Shown here: positions 21,016-28,620 of the stretch, one piece after another
How the letters are laid out: the number at the start of each line of letters is the position of its first letter
How positions within the stretch are numbered: the first letter of the stretch is position 1
Position numbers and translations under genes: made by a program
Virus record (IMG/VR): IMGVR_UViG_3300010885_011111
Location: 1-33,134 of that record
Source of the DNA: a virus
DNA length: 33,134 bases
Reading direction: 5' to 3' (one strand)
The notes under the pieces: model-generated
What the model was told of the DNA's origin: nothing
Database searches by the model: none
Seen by the model: the letters and a program-made list of their open reading frames with translations, nothing else

Positions 21016-22470
21016 TTATCGGTAACTGTCCAACACTCCCTCTTGGATACCCTCCAAGAGGTACTCTCCCTCGCCGTCGATGAGTTCACCAGTGGCGAAA
21101 GCCTTCTGCTCAAGAACCGACCACAACCGCTCGTCAATGGTCCAGCGATTCTCAAGGCTGCACAACGTAACTTCCACGTGTACATCGTGGGTCTGGCCGA
21201 TGCGGTGCAGTCGGTCTTCGGCCTGCCGCAAGTCAGCGGGTGTCCACGGCAACTGTGCCACCACCACCTTGTGATTGAGTCCACCGCCGTGGAGGGTGAG
21301 GCCCACACCAGCAGCAACGATCTGCCCAACGAGCACACGTGCTGCCCCGCTGTTGAAGGCGTCGACTGCCTCCGTCTTCTGTTTGTCAGTCATACCACCC
21401 CTTACCACGGCACATCCGTACTTGATAAGGCCGTCATACAGAGCGTCCATCACATCGACGTTCTCCGCCACCACGAACACACCGCCCGGTTCCGAGTCAA
21501 GCAGTTCTTTCACGTGTTCGATGACCCCTCCCACCTTGGCCATGCCAGCAGTCCTACGCAACAGGCCCATCCGCACCAGTGCTTCCGACTTGAGCGCACC
21601 ACTGATGCTCTTGTCCTCGCCCTGCAAGAAGGCGATAAGGTCGTCTTCGATGCGGGGGTAGTCACGGGCTGCCTTACCCGAACCTTCGATAGCGATAGCA
21701 GACCTGCCCTTGTTAGGCAACTCAAGCACATCATCTCGCTTACGGCGCATCATGAACGATTGCATTGCTTGGTGCAAGCCCTGCGTGTCGTTGTTACCAC
21801 GAGAACCCCATGAGTTGACCTTGGGGCAGTAGTAGTTCCAGAACTTACCCTTACCGCCGATAGCGGTCCATGCCTTCTGTCCGAGGATGTCCAGTTGGCC
21901 CGCCAACTCAGCGTGCCTACCGTTGGGAGTCGGGGTACCGGACAGCAGAACCTTGCGACCAGTAACACCCCCAGCGATAGTCGTAAGCGCCTTGGCACGT
22001 TTGCTGTCGTGATTCTTGTGGCGGTGCGCCTCATCAACGATGAGCGTCTTGACGCGCCCAGTCAACTGTGGCTCCCAGTGGGTGAGCACGCTATCGCCCA
22101 CGATGTACAGGTCGACGTTGGGAAGAGCACGTGCCCTAGTACCGTCAATGACGATGCCCCGCAGCCACGGTGCGAACTTCTGGATTTCACGCACCCAGTT
22201 TGTTCGCAGACTTGGCGGCACCACGATTGCGATGGGCGTGAGTCCAGCGTTCTTGGATGCTGCTGCGATAGCGATAGCAACCGCCGTCTTACCCAACCCC
22301 ATATCAAGGGCTAGATAAGACGACTCGTTCGTAAGGGCAAAGTCACGCGCCTCCTCCTGATACGGCAGCAGGTCCAGTTGCAGGTCGACCGGGGCCAACG
22401 CCGTCACCGCTGGGGTGCTGGGGGTAGCGGTTGTATTGTCAATGGCGCTAAGGAAGTCATCCAGTTCCAT
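21016..22470 (-). CDS. SNF2-type DNA helicase/translocase
   Basis: The 484-aa protein holds all SF2/SNF2 motifs: LPYQEEARDFAL (Q-motif region), Walker A DMGLGKT (56-62), DEAH (146-149), LLSGTP (175-180), and in the second RecA lobe RVLVGQIVAAGVGLTLHGG and QAEDRLHRIGQ (416-426), the arginine-finger motif VI. The compact size and HRIGQ resemble SMARCAL1/HepA-like translocases. Phage members remodel branched DNA or displace proteins at replication forks. It may serve as the main remodelling helicase here; no DnaB-type helicase was seen in the window. ATG 22470 overlaps the upstream stop as TGATG, with AAAGGA 6 nt ahead. Confidence 0.93.
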   Translation of the reverse strand: MELDDFLSAIDNTTATPSTPAVTALAPVDLQLDLLPYQEEARDFALTNESSYLALDMGLGKTAVAIAIAAASKNAGLTPIAIVVPPSLRTNWVREIQKFAPWLRGIVIDGTRARALPNVDLYIVGDSVLTHWEPQLTGRVKTLIVDEAHRHKNHDSKRAKALTTIAGGVTGRKVLLSGTPTPNGRHAELAGQLDILGQKAWTAIGGKGKFWNYYCPKVNSWGSRGNNDTQGLHQAMQSFMMRRKRDDVLELPNKGRSAIAIEGSGKAARDYPRIEDDLIAFLQGEDKSISGALKSEALVRMGLLRRTAGMAKVGGVIEHVKELLDSEPGGVFVVAENVDVMDALYDGLIKYGCAVVRGGMTDKQKTEAVDAFNSGAARVLVGQIVAAGVGLTLHGGGLNHKVVVAQLPWTPADLRQAEDRLHRIGQTHDVHVEVTLCSLENRWTIDERLWSVLEQKAFATGELIDGEGEYLLEGIQEGVLDSYR

Positions 22471-22724
22471 CACGCGTCCTTTCGGTTAGGGATAGTCACT
22501 TCTGCTATTACCTTGTTAACTCGCGCACCGTCTTCAAGAGCCATTGCTTCGCTCTCCAAGGTGGTGGCCAAGGATTCTTCAAGTGCCTCGGATACATCAA
22601 GCATGAGTTTGCCGATGTCATAGTGATTGAGCGCTGTGGCCTCATCTTCCATAACGAATGTAACTGTTACATCCAACTTGAAAGAGAGATTACGCTTCGG
22701 ATAGATTTGGCTAGGGTGCTGCAT
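22470..22724 (-). CDS. Unknown 84-aa protein
   Basis: The 84-aa product has an N-terminal beta hairpin (LSFKLDVTVTFVMED) and a helical middle (YDIGKLMLDVSEALEESLATTL), ending in a strand (VNKVIAEVTIP). The strand DVTVTF is encoded by a perfect copy of the dispersed palindrome. The next gene upstream in the operon (22711-22857) has the same ITVTFS.DDE plan, so the two may be paralogues. The SD is weak; the start lies within the end of the upstream gene. Confidence 0.6.
   Translation of the reverse strand: MQHPSQIYPKRNLSFKLDVTVTFVMEDEATALNHYDIGKLMLDVSEALEESLATTLESEAMALEDGARVNKVIAEVTIPNRKDA
22658..22672. promoter_or_regulatory. Dispersed palindrome, copy 2
   Basis: ATGTAAC-T-GTTACAT is a perfect 15-bp palindrome, located inside a leftward coding sequence and read there as V-T-V-T. 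It is about 190 bp upstream of the SNF2 helicase start. Confidence 0.75.
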
Positions 22725-22857
22725 AGTTGTACGGTTCTTTCATGCTCGCTTTGATATTGTCAACCATCCACGGGGCGATACTTGTAATGATGTCTAGGTA
22801 AGCCTGCGCCACGTCCTCATCATCTGCTGAGAACGTGACTGTGATTTCGTAACGCAT
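22711..22857 (-). CDS. 48-aa small protein
   Basis: ATG 22857 has an AAAGGAGA SD (which overlaps the stop of the vWA gene) and opens a 48-codon gene. The product begins MRYEITVTFSADDEDVAQAY and continues with a helix (LDIITSIAPWMVDNIKASM). The first strand resembles that of the following gene (LDVTVTFVMEDE), and the two reading frames overlap by 14 nt. Function unknown. Confidence 0.65.
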   Translation of the reverse strand: MRYEITVTFSADDEDVAQAYLDIITSIAPWMVDNIKASMKEPYNYAAP

Positions 22858-22868
22858 TGTTATCTCCT

Positions 22869-24893
22869 TTACGCCATGAACCCAGCGAGGGACTTGGTGA
22901 ACTCAGCGGGCATACGCATGAGGTCATTGATGGCCACACACGCATTGGGATTCTTATTCCTGAGGATGGCAGTGCTGTACATACCGAACCCCAGCAGCAG
23001 GAAGTACCTGCCGGGGCTACCGAACGGAGACAGCGACGGGGTATCAGACCAATCACCATCGGTAAGGATGAGTACGAGATGACGCCGCTTGTCATGTCGC
23101 TGCGAGTCAAGCATCGACAGGATTGCAGCCGGTTCGGTACCACCGTTGGCGTAGACCAAGTAGGGAGTAGTCTGCTCACCCGCTCGGTACACCGCACCCT
23201 CCACGCTATTGAACGTGGAGACATCACAGGGAATATCCAGTTCATCACAAGCGAGTCGGATACTGAGAGCAGCAACGGACAACTGCTTGGTGTGATGCTC
23301 CATGGAGTACGACGTGTCAAGCACGACGGACACCGACAGGTCATAACCGTGACTGCCGCTATCGTCAAGACCTGACCAATAGTCGGTGTCCCCCGGCTCC
23401 CGCATCACATACGCAGTCGGGTCAAGCACACCCATCTCCTGACGGAATCGCCACGACGGGTTGGTCTGGTCAAGCAGATGCTCCAGCGAGCCGATGATAC
23501 CGCCCTTGATGGTAATGGCCTTAGCGATGCTCTCTGCGTCCATCGGCTTCGCCGTGGGGTCACGCTTGAGTTCTTGGCTCAGTTCTTCGTTGACCTTGGT
23601 TACGAACGACCGGACATCACTGTTAACCGTAGGCTTGACTGATTCAAGGATGTCATTGATCATGTCCTGCACGTCACTCTGTCCCCGCCCAGCACCGTTA
23701 CCCTTAGACGCAGCCTGACCGTCGTTGATATCGCCGTTATTGTCGTTACCGGGTTTGGGGCTGTTGCTACGGGATGGGGTGCTGCCGTCGTCATCCTCGT
23801 CCTCGCCGTCACTGTCGTCTGGACCAGCGCCCGATTGCGACCCTGCGTCGTCCTCGCCAGCGTCAGGCTGCTGCGGCTGGCTGGGGCCACCCTGACTGTC
23901 GTCGGGGGAGTCCTCATACTCGTCGTCGTCAGCATCCTCGTAGCCGGTGGCACCGTCCATATCGGGGAGTTGCTTCGGCAGTTGGCTACCGAATCGGTGC
24001 GACTGATGCTCAGACTCATGCTTAGTGCCCATAAGACCCCACTGCATCATCAGCGCATGGAAGTCACACAGAGCATTGAACAGTTCCTCGTCGGTGCGAG
24101 CCACCCGATACCTAGCGACAGCGGAGTCGATGAGAGGAACCAAGGCAGCGTTGTGCTTCTTGGCCAGTTTGCGCATTGACTTACGCAGGTCATACGGCAG
24201 ATACAGACGGCCTGTTACATAAGGCCACGAACCACCAAGGTCGTCATGGTTGACCACCACGTTGAGTGCAGTCGCTGTGTAGTAGTTGGCCAGCACCGGT
24301 GACACAGTGACCATGGCCATCTCCATGCGCTGGTCTTCGATGATGTTCCAACTGCGCTGCATCAACTGCTGGTCACCCCGGTCGACCTCACGCAACCTCC
24401 TCGCGCGGTCACGAATCTCATCGGTCGCCCCGGACGTCTGAATCTTCTCAAGGAGGTGCATGAACGGGAAGGTGTACAGGATGTGACCACCCTCGTGGTA
24501 CACAGCGCCCTTGATTGTGAACACATACTTGGCGACAGACTCAAAGTCTGTGAAGTTGAGGCCCTCGGTCTTGGCTGACACATAGATGCGCTTGAAGTCC
24601 GTGTAAGCCTTGAAGTCACTGCCATGATACGGGGGCAGTTGCTCCACCTGCACGGGAACGTCCACACCGAAAGCACCAAGCACCTTGTGTGCCAAGTCCG
24701 CCGTACTGTGCAGCAAGGCACCCTGTGATGATTTCTTACGGTCGTTGACTTCCTCTGCCATGCGCTTACGGCGCAGCAGAGTCTCAAGAGCGTGCGCTCG
24801 TTGAGTACCAAGCGCACGCTCCTTCTCTGCTTTGAGGGTGTTACGAACGCTGGAACGACGATTGTTAAGTTGCTTCTTATCCATGTAGGTCAT
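22869..24893 (-). CDS. vWA protein with metallopeptidase-like N-terminal domain (CobT/vWA type)
   Basis: The 674-aa protein has three parts: a helical N-terminal domain with HEGGH (H133, E134, H137 in AVYHEGGHILYTF), a zinc-peptidase-like signature; a long acidic, disordered linker (about 320-410, rich in Asp, Ser, Pro and Gly); and a C-terminal von Willebrand A domain with MIDAS motif D526-x-S528-x-S530 (LDTSYSM), a Gly-Gly-Thr loop (NGGTEP) and LTDGD with D612. Its partner, a MoxR-type ATPase, overlaps it by ATGA. Such AAA+/vWA pairs act as metal-insertion chaperones (CobS/CobT, BchI/BchD) or in remodelling of protein complexes. No tetrapyrrole gene is nearby, so cobalt insertion is not supported. 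An in-frame ATG at 24908 is an alternative start. Confidence 0.88.
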   Translation of the reverse strand: MTYMDKKQLNNRRSSVRNTLKAEKERALGTQRAHALETLLRRKRMAEEVNDRKKSSQGALLHSTADLAHKVLGAFGVDVPVQVEQLPPYHGSDFKAYTDFKRIYVSAKTEGLNFTDFESVAKYVFTIKGAVYHEGGHILYTFPFMHLLEKIQTSGATDEIRDRARRLREVDRGDQQLMQRSWNIIEDQRMEMAMVTVSPVLANYYTATALNVVVNHDDLGGSWPYVTGRLYLPYDLRKSMRKLAKKHNAALVPLIDSAVARYRVARTDEELFNALCDFHALMMQWGLMGTKHESEHQSHRFGSQLPKQLPDMDGATGYEDADDDEYEDSPDDSQGGPSQPQQPDAGEDDAGSQSGAGPDDSDGEDEDDDGSTPSRSNSPKPGNDNNGDINDGQAASKGNGAGRGQSDVQDMINDILESVKPTVNSDVRSFVTKVNEELSQELKRDPTAKPMDAESIAKAITIKGGIIGSLEHLLDQTNPSWRFRQEMGVLDPTAYVMREPGDTDYWSGLDDSGSHGYDLSVSVVLDTSYSMEHHTKQLSVAALSIRLACDELDIPCDVSTFNSVEGAVYRAGEQTTPYLVYANGGTEPAAILSMLDSQRHDKRRHLVLILTDGDWSDTPSLSPFGSPGRYFLLLGFGMYSTAILRNKNPNACVAINDLMRMPAEFTKSLAGFMA

Positions 24894-26158
24894 CAGAATG
24901 CACTCCATCCCTCGTTGTTAACGGTTACAGTCTCGTCAATGACTTCCTCAGCGGGAGTCTCTTCCTTGGGCTTACGGGCCTCTTCCTCAGCCTCCAGCAT
25001 CATGCGGATGCTCTTGTCGTTGATGATTTCTTCGACAACGGAAGCCTCGGCCTTACTGGTGAACTGCCCGCTGAATGCCCACAGGGCGAAGTCGACACCA
25101 AGACCGATGAGGTCTTGCTCCAACCGCTGCAAAGCGGAGGTGCCGACAGGGGTTGTGATAGCACGGGTCTCACGTGCAGTACGGAGAGCCTGACCCAGCA
25201 GCCTGATAGCAGGCGACTTGATGAGGCGCTTCTCTACTTCCTCGTCATAACCCCAAGGCAGCCACACGAAACGATTGGCGAATGCCTCGTTGGTCTTGCT
25301 CATACCGGCATAACCGGGGTTGTAGGTGCACAGCGTCCACAAGTCGGTGGAGCACTTGGTGACCTCGGGCATGTAGTTGCCGTGCTCGGTGCGAATCGGC
25401 TTGCGGTAGTTGGTGAAGTAACGCCGGTCATCCAACACGGGGTGGATAGCCGACGTTACGTTACCGGGAATTGCATTGACCTCGTCAAGGTACAAAATGC
25501 CACCCAGCCGCACTGCGAGGGCGACGATACCCTCCATCCAGCGCAACTCACCGGAATCGTCGGGACGATACTGACCGAACAGGTCGTGGTCGGTGATAGC
25601 GGACGAACCGGCCAGAGTAAACACCGGCAGGGGCTTGCTGAGGCCCATGCGCTCAGCGATGACGAACGCCATGACCTCAACGAGCATCGTCTTACCGGAC
25701 TGAGTGTCACCGACGAGACCGACGTTGGTTGCATAACCGCTGCTATCACGGCGTGACCAGTAGTTGACGAGCACGTCGATGTCCTTGATGTTCCCCGGCA
25801 GAGTACGGGACACGTACTCCTTGAGAATCTTGGGACGGGTCGGACGGAACTGGTCAAGCACGGGGTCATCCAGCGACTCAATCTTGGTCACGGACATAAC
25901 GACCATTGGATTAGGTGCTGTAACGGTTACAACATGGGACGGGGCGGCGGTTGCGACGGGAGGCTGTCCGGGCAGCATGACCAACTTGGGGATTACCCAC
26001 TCGTCACCGACACCGTCGATGTTGACGAGAATCTTGCGCTGGTTATACATACCGTCAGGGATGACCGCAGGGTCGATAACGGTGGCGTGAAGTCCCCCGA
26101 ACGGGCCGCTCTTGATGACGACACGCTGCTGGGCACGCAGTTGCTTGGCACTAGCCAT
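24893..26158 (-). CDS. MoxR/CobS-type AAA+ ATPase
   Basis: The 421-aa protein has an N-terminal small beta domain (about 1-65, VVIKSGPFGGLHATVIDP, KOW/SH3-like), then the AAA+ core: Walker A GDTQSGKT (150-157), an ITDHDLFGQYRP loop, Walker B LGGILYLDE (D225, E226), and NEAFANRFVWLPW, as in MoxR/CobS-like sensor and arginine-finger regions. The C-terminus is acidic. MoxR ATPases form rings that remodel proteins with a vWA partner, here the next gene (ATGA overlap). The SD AAGGAG precedes ATG 26158. Copies of the dispersed palindrome lie in its leader, inside the gene and at its 3' end, so the gene is well placed for control by the factor that binds them. Confidence 0.9.
   Translation of the reverse strand: MASAKQLRAQQRVVIKSGPFGGLHATVIDPAVIPDGMYNQRKILVNIDGVGDEWVIPKLVMLPGQPPVATAAPSHVVTVTAPNPMVVMSVTKIESLDDPVLDQFRPTRPKILKEYVSRTLPGNIKDIDVLVNYWSRRDSSGYATNVGLVGDTQSGKTMLVEVMAFVIAERMGLSKPLPVFTLAGSSAITDHDLFGQYRPDDSGELRWMEGIVALAVRLGGILYLDEVNAIPGNVTSAIHPVLDDRRYFTNYRKPIRTEHGNYMPEVTKCSTDLWTLCTYNPGYAGMSKTNEAFANRFVWLPWGYDEEVEKRLIKSPAIRLLGQALRTARETRAITTPVGTSALQRLEQDLIGLGVDFALWAFSGQFTSKAEASVVEEIINDKSIRMMLEAEEEARKPKEETPAEEVIDETVTVNNEGWSAF
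24917..24929. promoter_or_regulatory. Dispersed palindrome, degenerate copy 3
   Basis: Read leftward, TGTAACCGTTA is conserved and the last bases diverge (ACA instead of CA). It lies at the 3' end of the ATPase gene, 24 bp upstream of the vWA gene start at 24893, and encodes T-V-T-V. Confidence 0.45.
25919..25931. promoter_or_regulatory. Dispersed palindrome, copy 4
   Basis: TGTAACGGTTACA is an exact consensus core. It lies inside the ATPase gene at codons near 77-80 and is read as V-T-V-T, in a linker between the beta domain and the AAA+ core. Confidence 0.75.
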
Positions 26159-26187
26159 TGTGGTTCTCCTTGTATTCAGGGTTGGAT

Positions 26188-26201
26188 TGTAACTTGTTAC
26201 A
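26188..26201. promoter_or_regulatory. Dispersed palindrome variant in the ATPase leader
   Basis: TGTAAC-TT-GTTACA has the same half-sites but a 2-bp centre instead of 1 bp. It lies 30 bp upstream of the ATPase start at 26158. The altered spacing may weaken or change binding. Confidence 0.55.
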
Positions 26202-26224
26202 TCTTGTAAATGCTGTGACCTTTG

Positions 26225-26749
26225 TCACCTAGCGGCAGCGCGCAAGTCGTTTGCCAACTTATTGAACTTCTGGAACACAGCGTCATTGAGAGCATCGTAC
26301 GGGTCATACGAAAGGTCGTCCTCATCAATGTCAGGGATTTCAGGATAAGAGGCGCTTACATCCATAACGGTTTCACCATTGCGGATGTATTCACCACCCA
26401 TGAACTCCATGCCGCCCTCTTCGTAGACGATAACGAACTTGAGGTCGGGGAACAACTTGCTGATGCTGATGATGGCCTCAATGGGAGGACTCCATGCGGT
26501 GTAGAACACGTAGTGCAGCCCCTCACCCGCTTTTTCTCTGTGGGTGTGGCAGTCACCCCACTTGGTGCCCCAGTTCGTGATGCACCAGTCGTACCACCCA
26601 TCGCCCAAGTCGTCAGGAATAGGTAGGAAGGTTTTGATGATTGACAAGTCGTCCTCGGGCTGGGCGCCCTCGTCTACCTGAGAAGCGAACTTGTCAAGGG
26701 ATTCCTTATCCCCTGTAATGTAAAGATGGTTGAAGCACCAGTTAGGCAT
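26225..26749 (-). CDS. Api92-like ferredoxin-fold protein
   Basis: The 174-aa protein begins MPNWCFNHLYITGDKESL and has WCITNWGTKWG near residue 60, followed by LHYVFYTAWSPPIEAI. The N-terminal MPNWC.N.L.I.G and the NWGTKWG element are the hallmarks of the Api92/YubB-like ferredoxin-fold family found on phages and plasmids. Its molecular role is not established. GGAG lies before ATG 26749, which follows the previous stop after one base. The C-terminal part is acidic and helical. Confidence 0.85.
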   Translation of the reverse strand: MPNWCFNHLYITGDKESLDKFASQVDEGAQPEDDLSIIKTFLPIPDDLGDGWYDWCITNWGTKWGDCHTHREKAGEGLHYVFYTAWSPPIEAIISISKLFPDLKFVIVYEEGGMEFMGGEYIRNGETVMDVSASYPEIPDIDEDDLSYDPYDALNDAVFQKFNKLANDLRAAAR

Positions 26750-26750
26750 C

Positions 26751-26915
26751 TCAGTTCTCCATGTAGTTGAACGAGGCGGGCGACTCTACGAGCGAGACCC
26801 ACCAATCACCTGTGACAATCATGTCTTCGCACCACTCCACCGCAGTGCCCATGTCATCAAACGGCCCGTAATAGTCGAATCCCTCCACGGGATTACCAAC
26901 GATTGCGATGATCAT
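26751..26915 (-). CDS. 54-aa small protein
   Basis: ATG 26915 overlaps the upstream TGA (ATGA) and follows GAGAGGATGAGGA. The 54-aa product reads MIIAIVGNPVEGFDYYGPFD at its start and continues with a helix (DMGTAVEWCEDM) and an aromatic strand (DWWVSLVES). This resembles a tiny alpha/beta fold common in phage early regions. No function is known. Confidence 0.7.
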   Translation of the reverse strand: MIIAIVGNPVEGFDYYGPFDDMGTAVEWCEDMIVTGDWWVSLVESPASFNYMEN

Positions 26916-27241
26916 TCCTCATCCTCTCCGGGGTAGCACTCCTTGCATCCCCATTTTCCACAGCCCTCGTCATCGTCTGGCTCATCACCAGCAAGGGCGC
27001 AGCCCTCACAGTACAACTTGTCATACTCTTCATCCTGCCAACAGTCAATCCACTTGACGTAGGCAGGGCCATCCTCGCTATCTACGAGAATCGCTCCGAT
27101 GTAGTCACGGCATGAGTCGCACTTCCACTCGTCTACCGGACCAACGTAATCGCCCTCATCATCCTCATACTCTCCGCAGTCGACTTGCTTGAGTACGCTG
27201 TTATCGGGCTGAGTGGTAAGCCACCTATCAAAGGGTGTCAT
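26912..27241 (-). CDS. Acidic Cys-rich zinc-binding protein
   Basis: The 109-aa protein is strongly acidic and has Cys pairs at KCDSC and YCEGC, further single Cys, and a C-terminal GCGKWGCKEC. At least two zinc sites are likely. GGGGGAG precedes ATG 27241, which overlaps the upstream stop (ATGA). High acidity suggests a protein-binding rather than DNA-binding role, for example mimicry or sequestration, but this is speculation. Confidence 0.7.
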   Translation of the reverse strand: MTPFDRWLTTQPDNSVLKQVDCGEYEDDEGDYVGPVDEWKCDSCRDYIGAILVDSEDGPAYVKWIDCWQDEEYDKLYCEGCALAGDEPDDDEGCGKWGCKECYPGEDEE

Positions 27242-27498
27242 TGCTCCCCCTCATGTTGACGGGCACCACACTCGGGGCACAACTGCGCCGACTCGCCCAC
27301 GTTGGCAGACGTTACGGGCTTGATGAGGACGGCTATGTACCACACCGACCCCGTCAACTCGTCACCACAGTCGTCGCAATACTCTGTGTCGATGTAGTTG
27401 CCCATCCACTCTTCGTAGAGTTGTGGGTCGCCGGTGGCTGAGTACACAGCCAACACCCGCTGCCGGTCACGTTCGATAAGGTCATCTGTGTCAGACAC
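27238..27498 (-). CDS. Zinc-ribbon protein
   Basis: The 86-aa product has an N-terminal helix (DDLIERDRQRVLAVYSATG) and a zinc ribbon built from YCDDCG and LCPECG, about 31 residues apart. GTG 27498 follows GGAGG by 9 nt and overlaps the upstream gene by 8 nt. A copy of the dispersed palindrome sits 17 bp ahead of the start. The role is unknown. Confidence 0.7.
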   Translation of the reverse strand: MSDTDDLIERDRQRVLAVYSATGDPQLYEEWMGNYIDTEYCDDCGDELTGSVWYIAVLIKPVTSANVGESAQLCPECGARQHEGEQ

Positions 27499-28051
27499 GG
27501 TTCATATCCTCCATTGTAACGGTTACAGCCCATGAGGCAATGATTGTTTCTGCTTCTTGTTGTGATGGGTAACGCCAGCCGAAACGGGCAGCACACGTGG
27601 CCCCGTAACCAGCGGCAATGGACCGGGCGTCGGTTAGCGTGGGGTCTCGTCCTTCCGCTAGGCACACAACGCACGTGCCCTTACCATCCTTGCTGATGGT
27701 GCGCCCGAGTTCAGCCACCTCCTTGTCCGTCATCATCGCGTCAGGAGTGCAGCCTGTCAAGGCTTTCTTACCGGTGTATTCCCAACGACCGGCGAACGAC
27801 TTGCTAGTGATGTGCCCACTACGAGCACGGTAGGCGAACACCACGGTGTCCCCCACCTTATAGAAGCCAACCTCAGGGTCAGGGATATTGTAGATATCCT
27901 TCTTGATACCTTTGAGGTTGTTGATGAGGCGGCTCGCCTCCCACGAAGTGGTGGGCGGCTTGAGCCATTCCGGTGCAGGCGTAAGCCCCTGCCTCCGCTC
28001 CTGCACTAGGACTTTTATCCAGTCCATTTGCTTTTGTGATGGTTGGTTCAT
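27491..28051 (-). CDS. Protein with DUF6011-like Cys motif
   Basis: The 186-aa protein begins with a helical QKQMDWIKVLVQERRQ and TSWEASRLINNLKG, a pair of elements found in small actinobacterial and phage proteins. A beta-rich centre follows (GFYKVGDTVVFAYR). The C-terminal half has CVVCLAEGRDPTLTDARSIA and YGATCAARFGW, like the DUF6011 metal-binding motif. No activity is established. The start at 28051 is preceded by GGAGG and, just upstream, by a 13-bp hairpin and a copy of the palindrome. The 3' end encodes V-T-V-T from another copy of the palindrome. Confidence 0.75.
   Translation of the reverse strand: MNQPSQKQMDWIKVLVQERRQGLTPAPEWLKPPTTSWEASRLINNLKGIKKDIYNIPDPEVGFYKVGDTVVFAYRARSGHITSKSFAGRWEYTGKKALTGCTPDAMMTDKEVAELGRTISKDGKGTCVVCLAEGRDPTLTDARSIAAGYGATCAARFGWRYPSQQEAETIIASWAVTVTMEDMNRV
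27515..27527. promoter_or_regulatory. Dispersed palindrome, copy 5
   Basis: TGTAACGGTTACA, exact core. It overlaps the end of the gene at 27491-28051 (read as V-T-V-T) and lies 17 bp upstream of GTG 27498, next to that gene's GGAGG. Confidence 0.8.
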
Positions 28052-28065
28052 GGTTCCTCCAAATG

Positions 28066-28095
28066 TAAGAGGGAGGGGTTTCCCCCTCCCTCTTA
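28066..28095 (-). terminator. Perfect 13-bp hairpin in a leader
   Basis: TAAGAGGGAGGGG (28066-28078) pairs exactly with 28083-28095 around a 4-nt loop. It lies between the palindrome at 28111 and the SD of the gene starting at 28051. In the leftward direction it ends in CATTT, not a long U run. It may terminate the lysozyme transcript or act as a leader attenuator. Confidence 0.6.
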
Positions 28096-28110
28096 TCTGT
28101 CTTGGTTGTG

Positions 28111-28125
28111 TTGTAACGGTTACAA
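28111..28125. promoter_or_regulatory. Dispersed palindrome, copy 6
   Basis: TTGTAACGGTTACAA, a perfect 15-bp palindrome. It contains the TAA stop of the lysozyme-like gene and lies 60 bp upstream of the start at 28051. Confidence 0.85.
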
Positions 28126-28503
28126 TGCCCAAGGGGCATAACAATTGCCCCATGCCTTTCGTGCGTACTCGCATAGACGAGCAGCACTCCAGATGTTGTA
28201 CGTCGGATTCATGAGCAGCCATGACGTGACTGGTGCGCCCAGTCGCATGGTCAGGTACTTATGGTTCACGTCGTTGATCTGGAGCAGACCCGAGTCACGG
28301 CTCTTCGACCGTACATCAGGCGTGCAGCGGCTCTCACGCCACATCAGTCGTGACATGCGGTTCACGTCCCATCCCCCCTTAGGGGCAAGGGCCGCAAGTG
28401 CAGGCTCGTACTGTTGACACCTCCCAACGGCAGCGTCTGCCTTAGCAGGGAGGCCCGTGAGGGCCGTGGTAGCCAGAAGCATTGCAGCGAGTCGTCGCTT
28501 CAT
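28120..28503 (-). CDS. Secreted lysozyme/transglycosylase-like protein
   Basis: The 127-aa protein has a signal peptide (MKRRLAAMLLATTALTGLPA, likely cut after AKADA near 24/25) and a lysozyme-like fold with catalytic E57 in MWRESRC and DSGLLQIN (70-77), the hallmark of soluble lytic transglycosylases and c/g-type lysozymes; C-x-W.GNC follows. It would cleave peptidoglycan outside the membrane. A host-exported enzyme without a known holin could help lysis or remodel the wall. It sits far from any virion module, among small early-type genes. AAGGAG lies before ATG 28503. Confidence 0.85.
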   Translation of the reverse strand: MKRRLAAMLLATTALTGLPAKADAAVGRCQQYEPALAALAPKGGWDVNRMSRLMWRESRCTPDVRSKSRDSGLLQINDVNHKYLTMRLGAPVTSWLLMNPTYNIWSAARLCEYARKAWGNCYAPWAL

Positions 28504-28521
28504 GCTTTCTCCTTTCCTAAG

Positions 28522-28538
28522 ACCCACTTGACGTGGGT
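28522..28538 (-). promoter_or_regulatory. Inverted repeat in the lysozyme leader
   Basis: ACCCAC-TTGAC-GTGGGT, a 6-bp perfect inverted repeat with a 5-bp centre, lies 19 bp upstream of the lysozyme start. It could be a small operator or RNA hairpin. Confidence 0.35.
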
Positions 28539-28577
28539 TTCGTAATGGTTCCGTAAAGTTTACCAGTCGTGCCTCCA

Positions 28578-28615
28578 AGGCACAACCAACTCCTGTCAAA
28601 GAGTTGGTTGTGCCT
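28578..28615 (-). terminator. Perfect 15-bp hairpin, terminator candidate
   Basis: AGGCACAACCAACTC (28578-28592) pairs exactly with 28601-28615 around an 8-nt loop. It begins 5 nt after the stop of the gene at 28621. No U tract follows, so a factor-dependent or I-shaped terminator is likely. A role in mRNA 3' end stability is also possible. Confidence 0.65.
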
Positions 28616-28620
28616 GAAGA

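Noticed and set aside
22869-26158. Cobaltochelatase subunits CobS and CobT for cobalamin synthesis
   Set aside because: The AAA+/vWA arrangement is similar, but there is no other cobalamin gene, and the vWA protein has an HEGGH motif and a composite layout that do not require this function.
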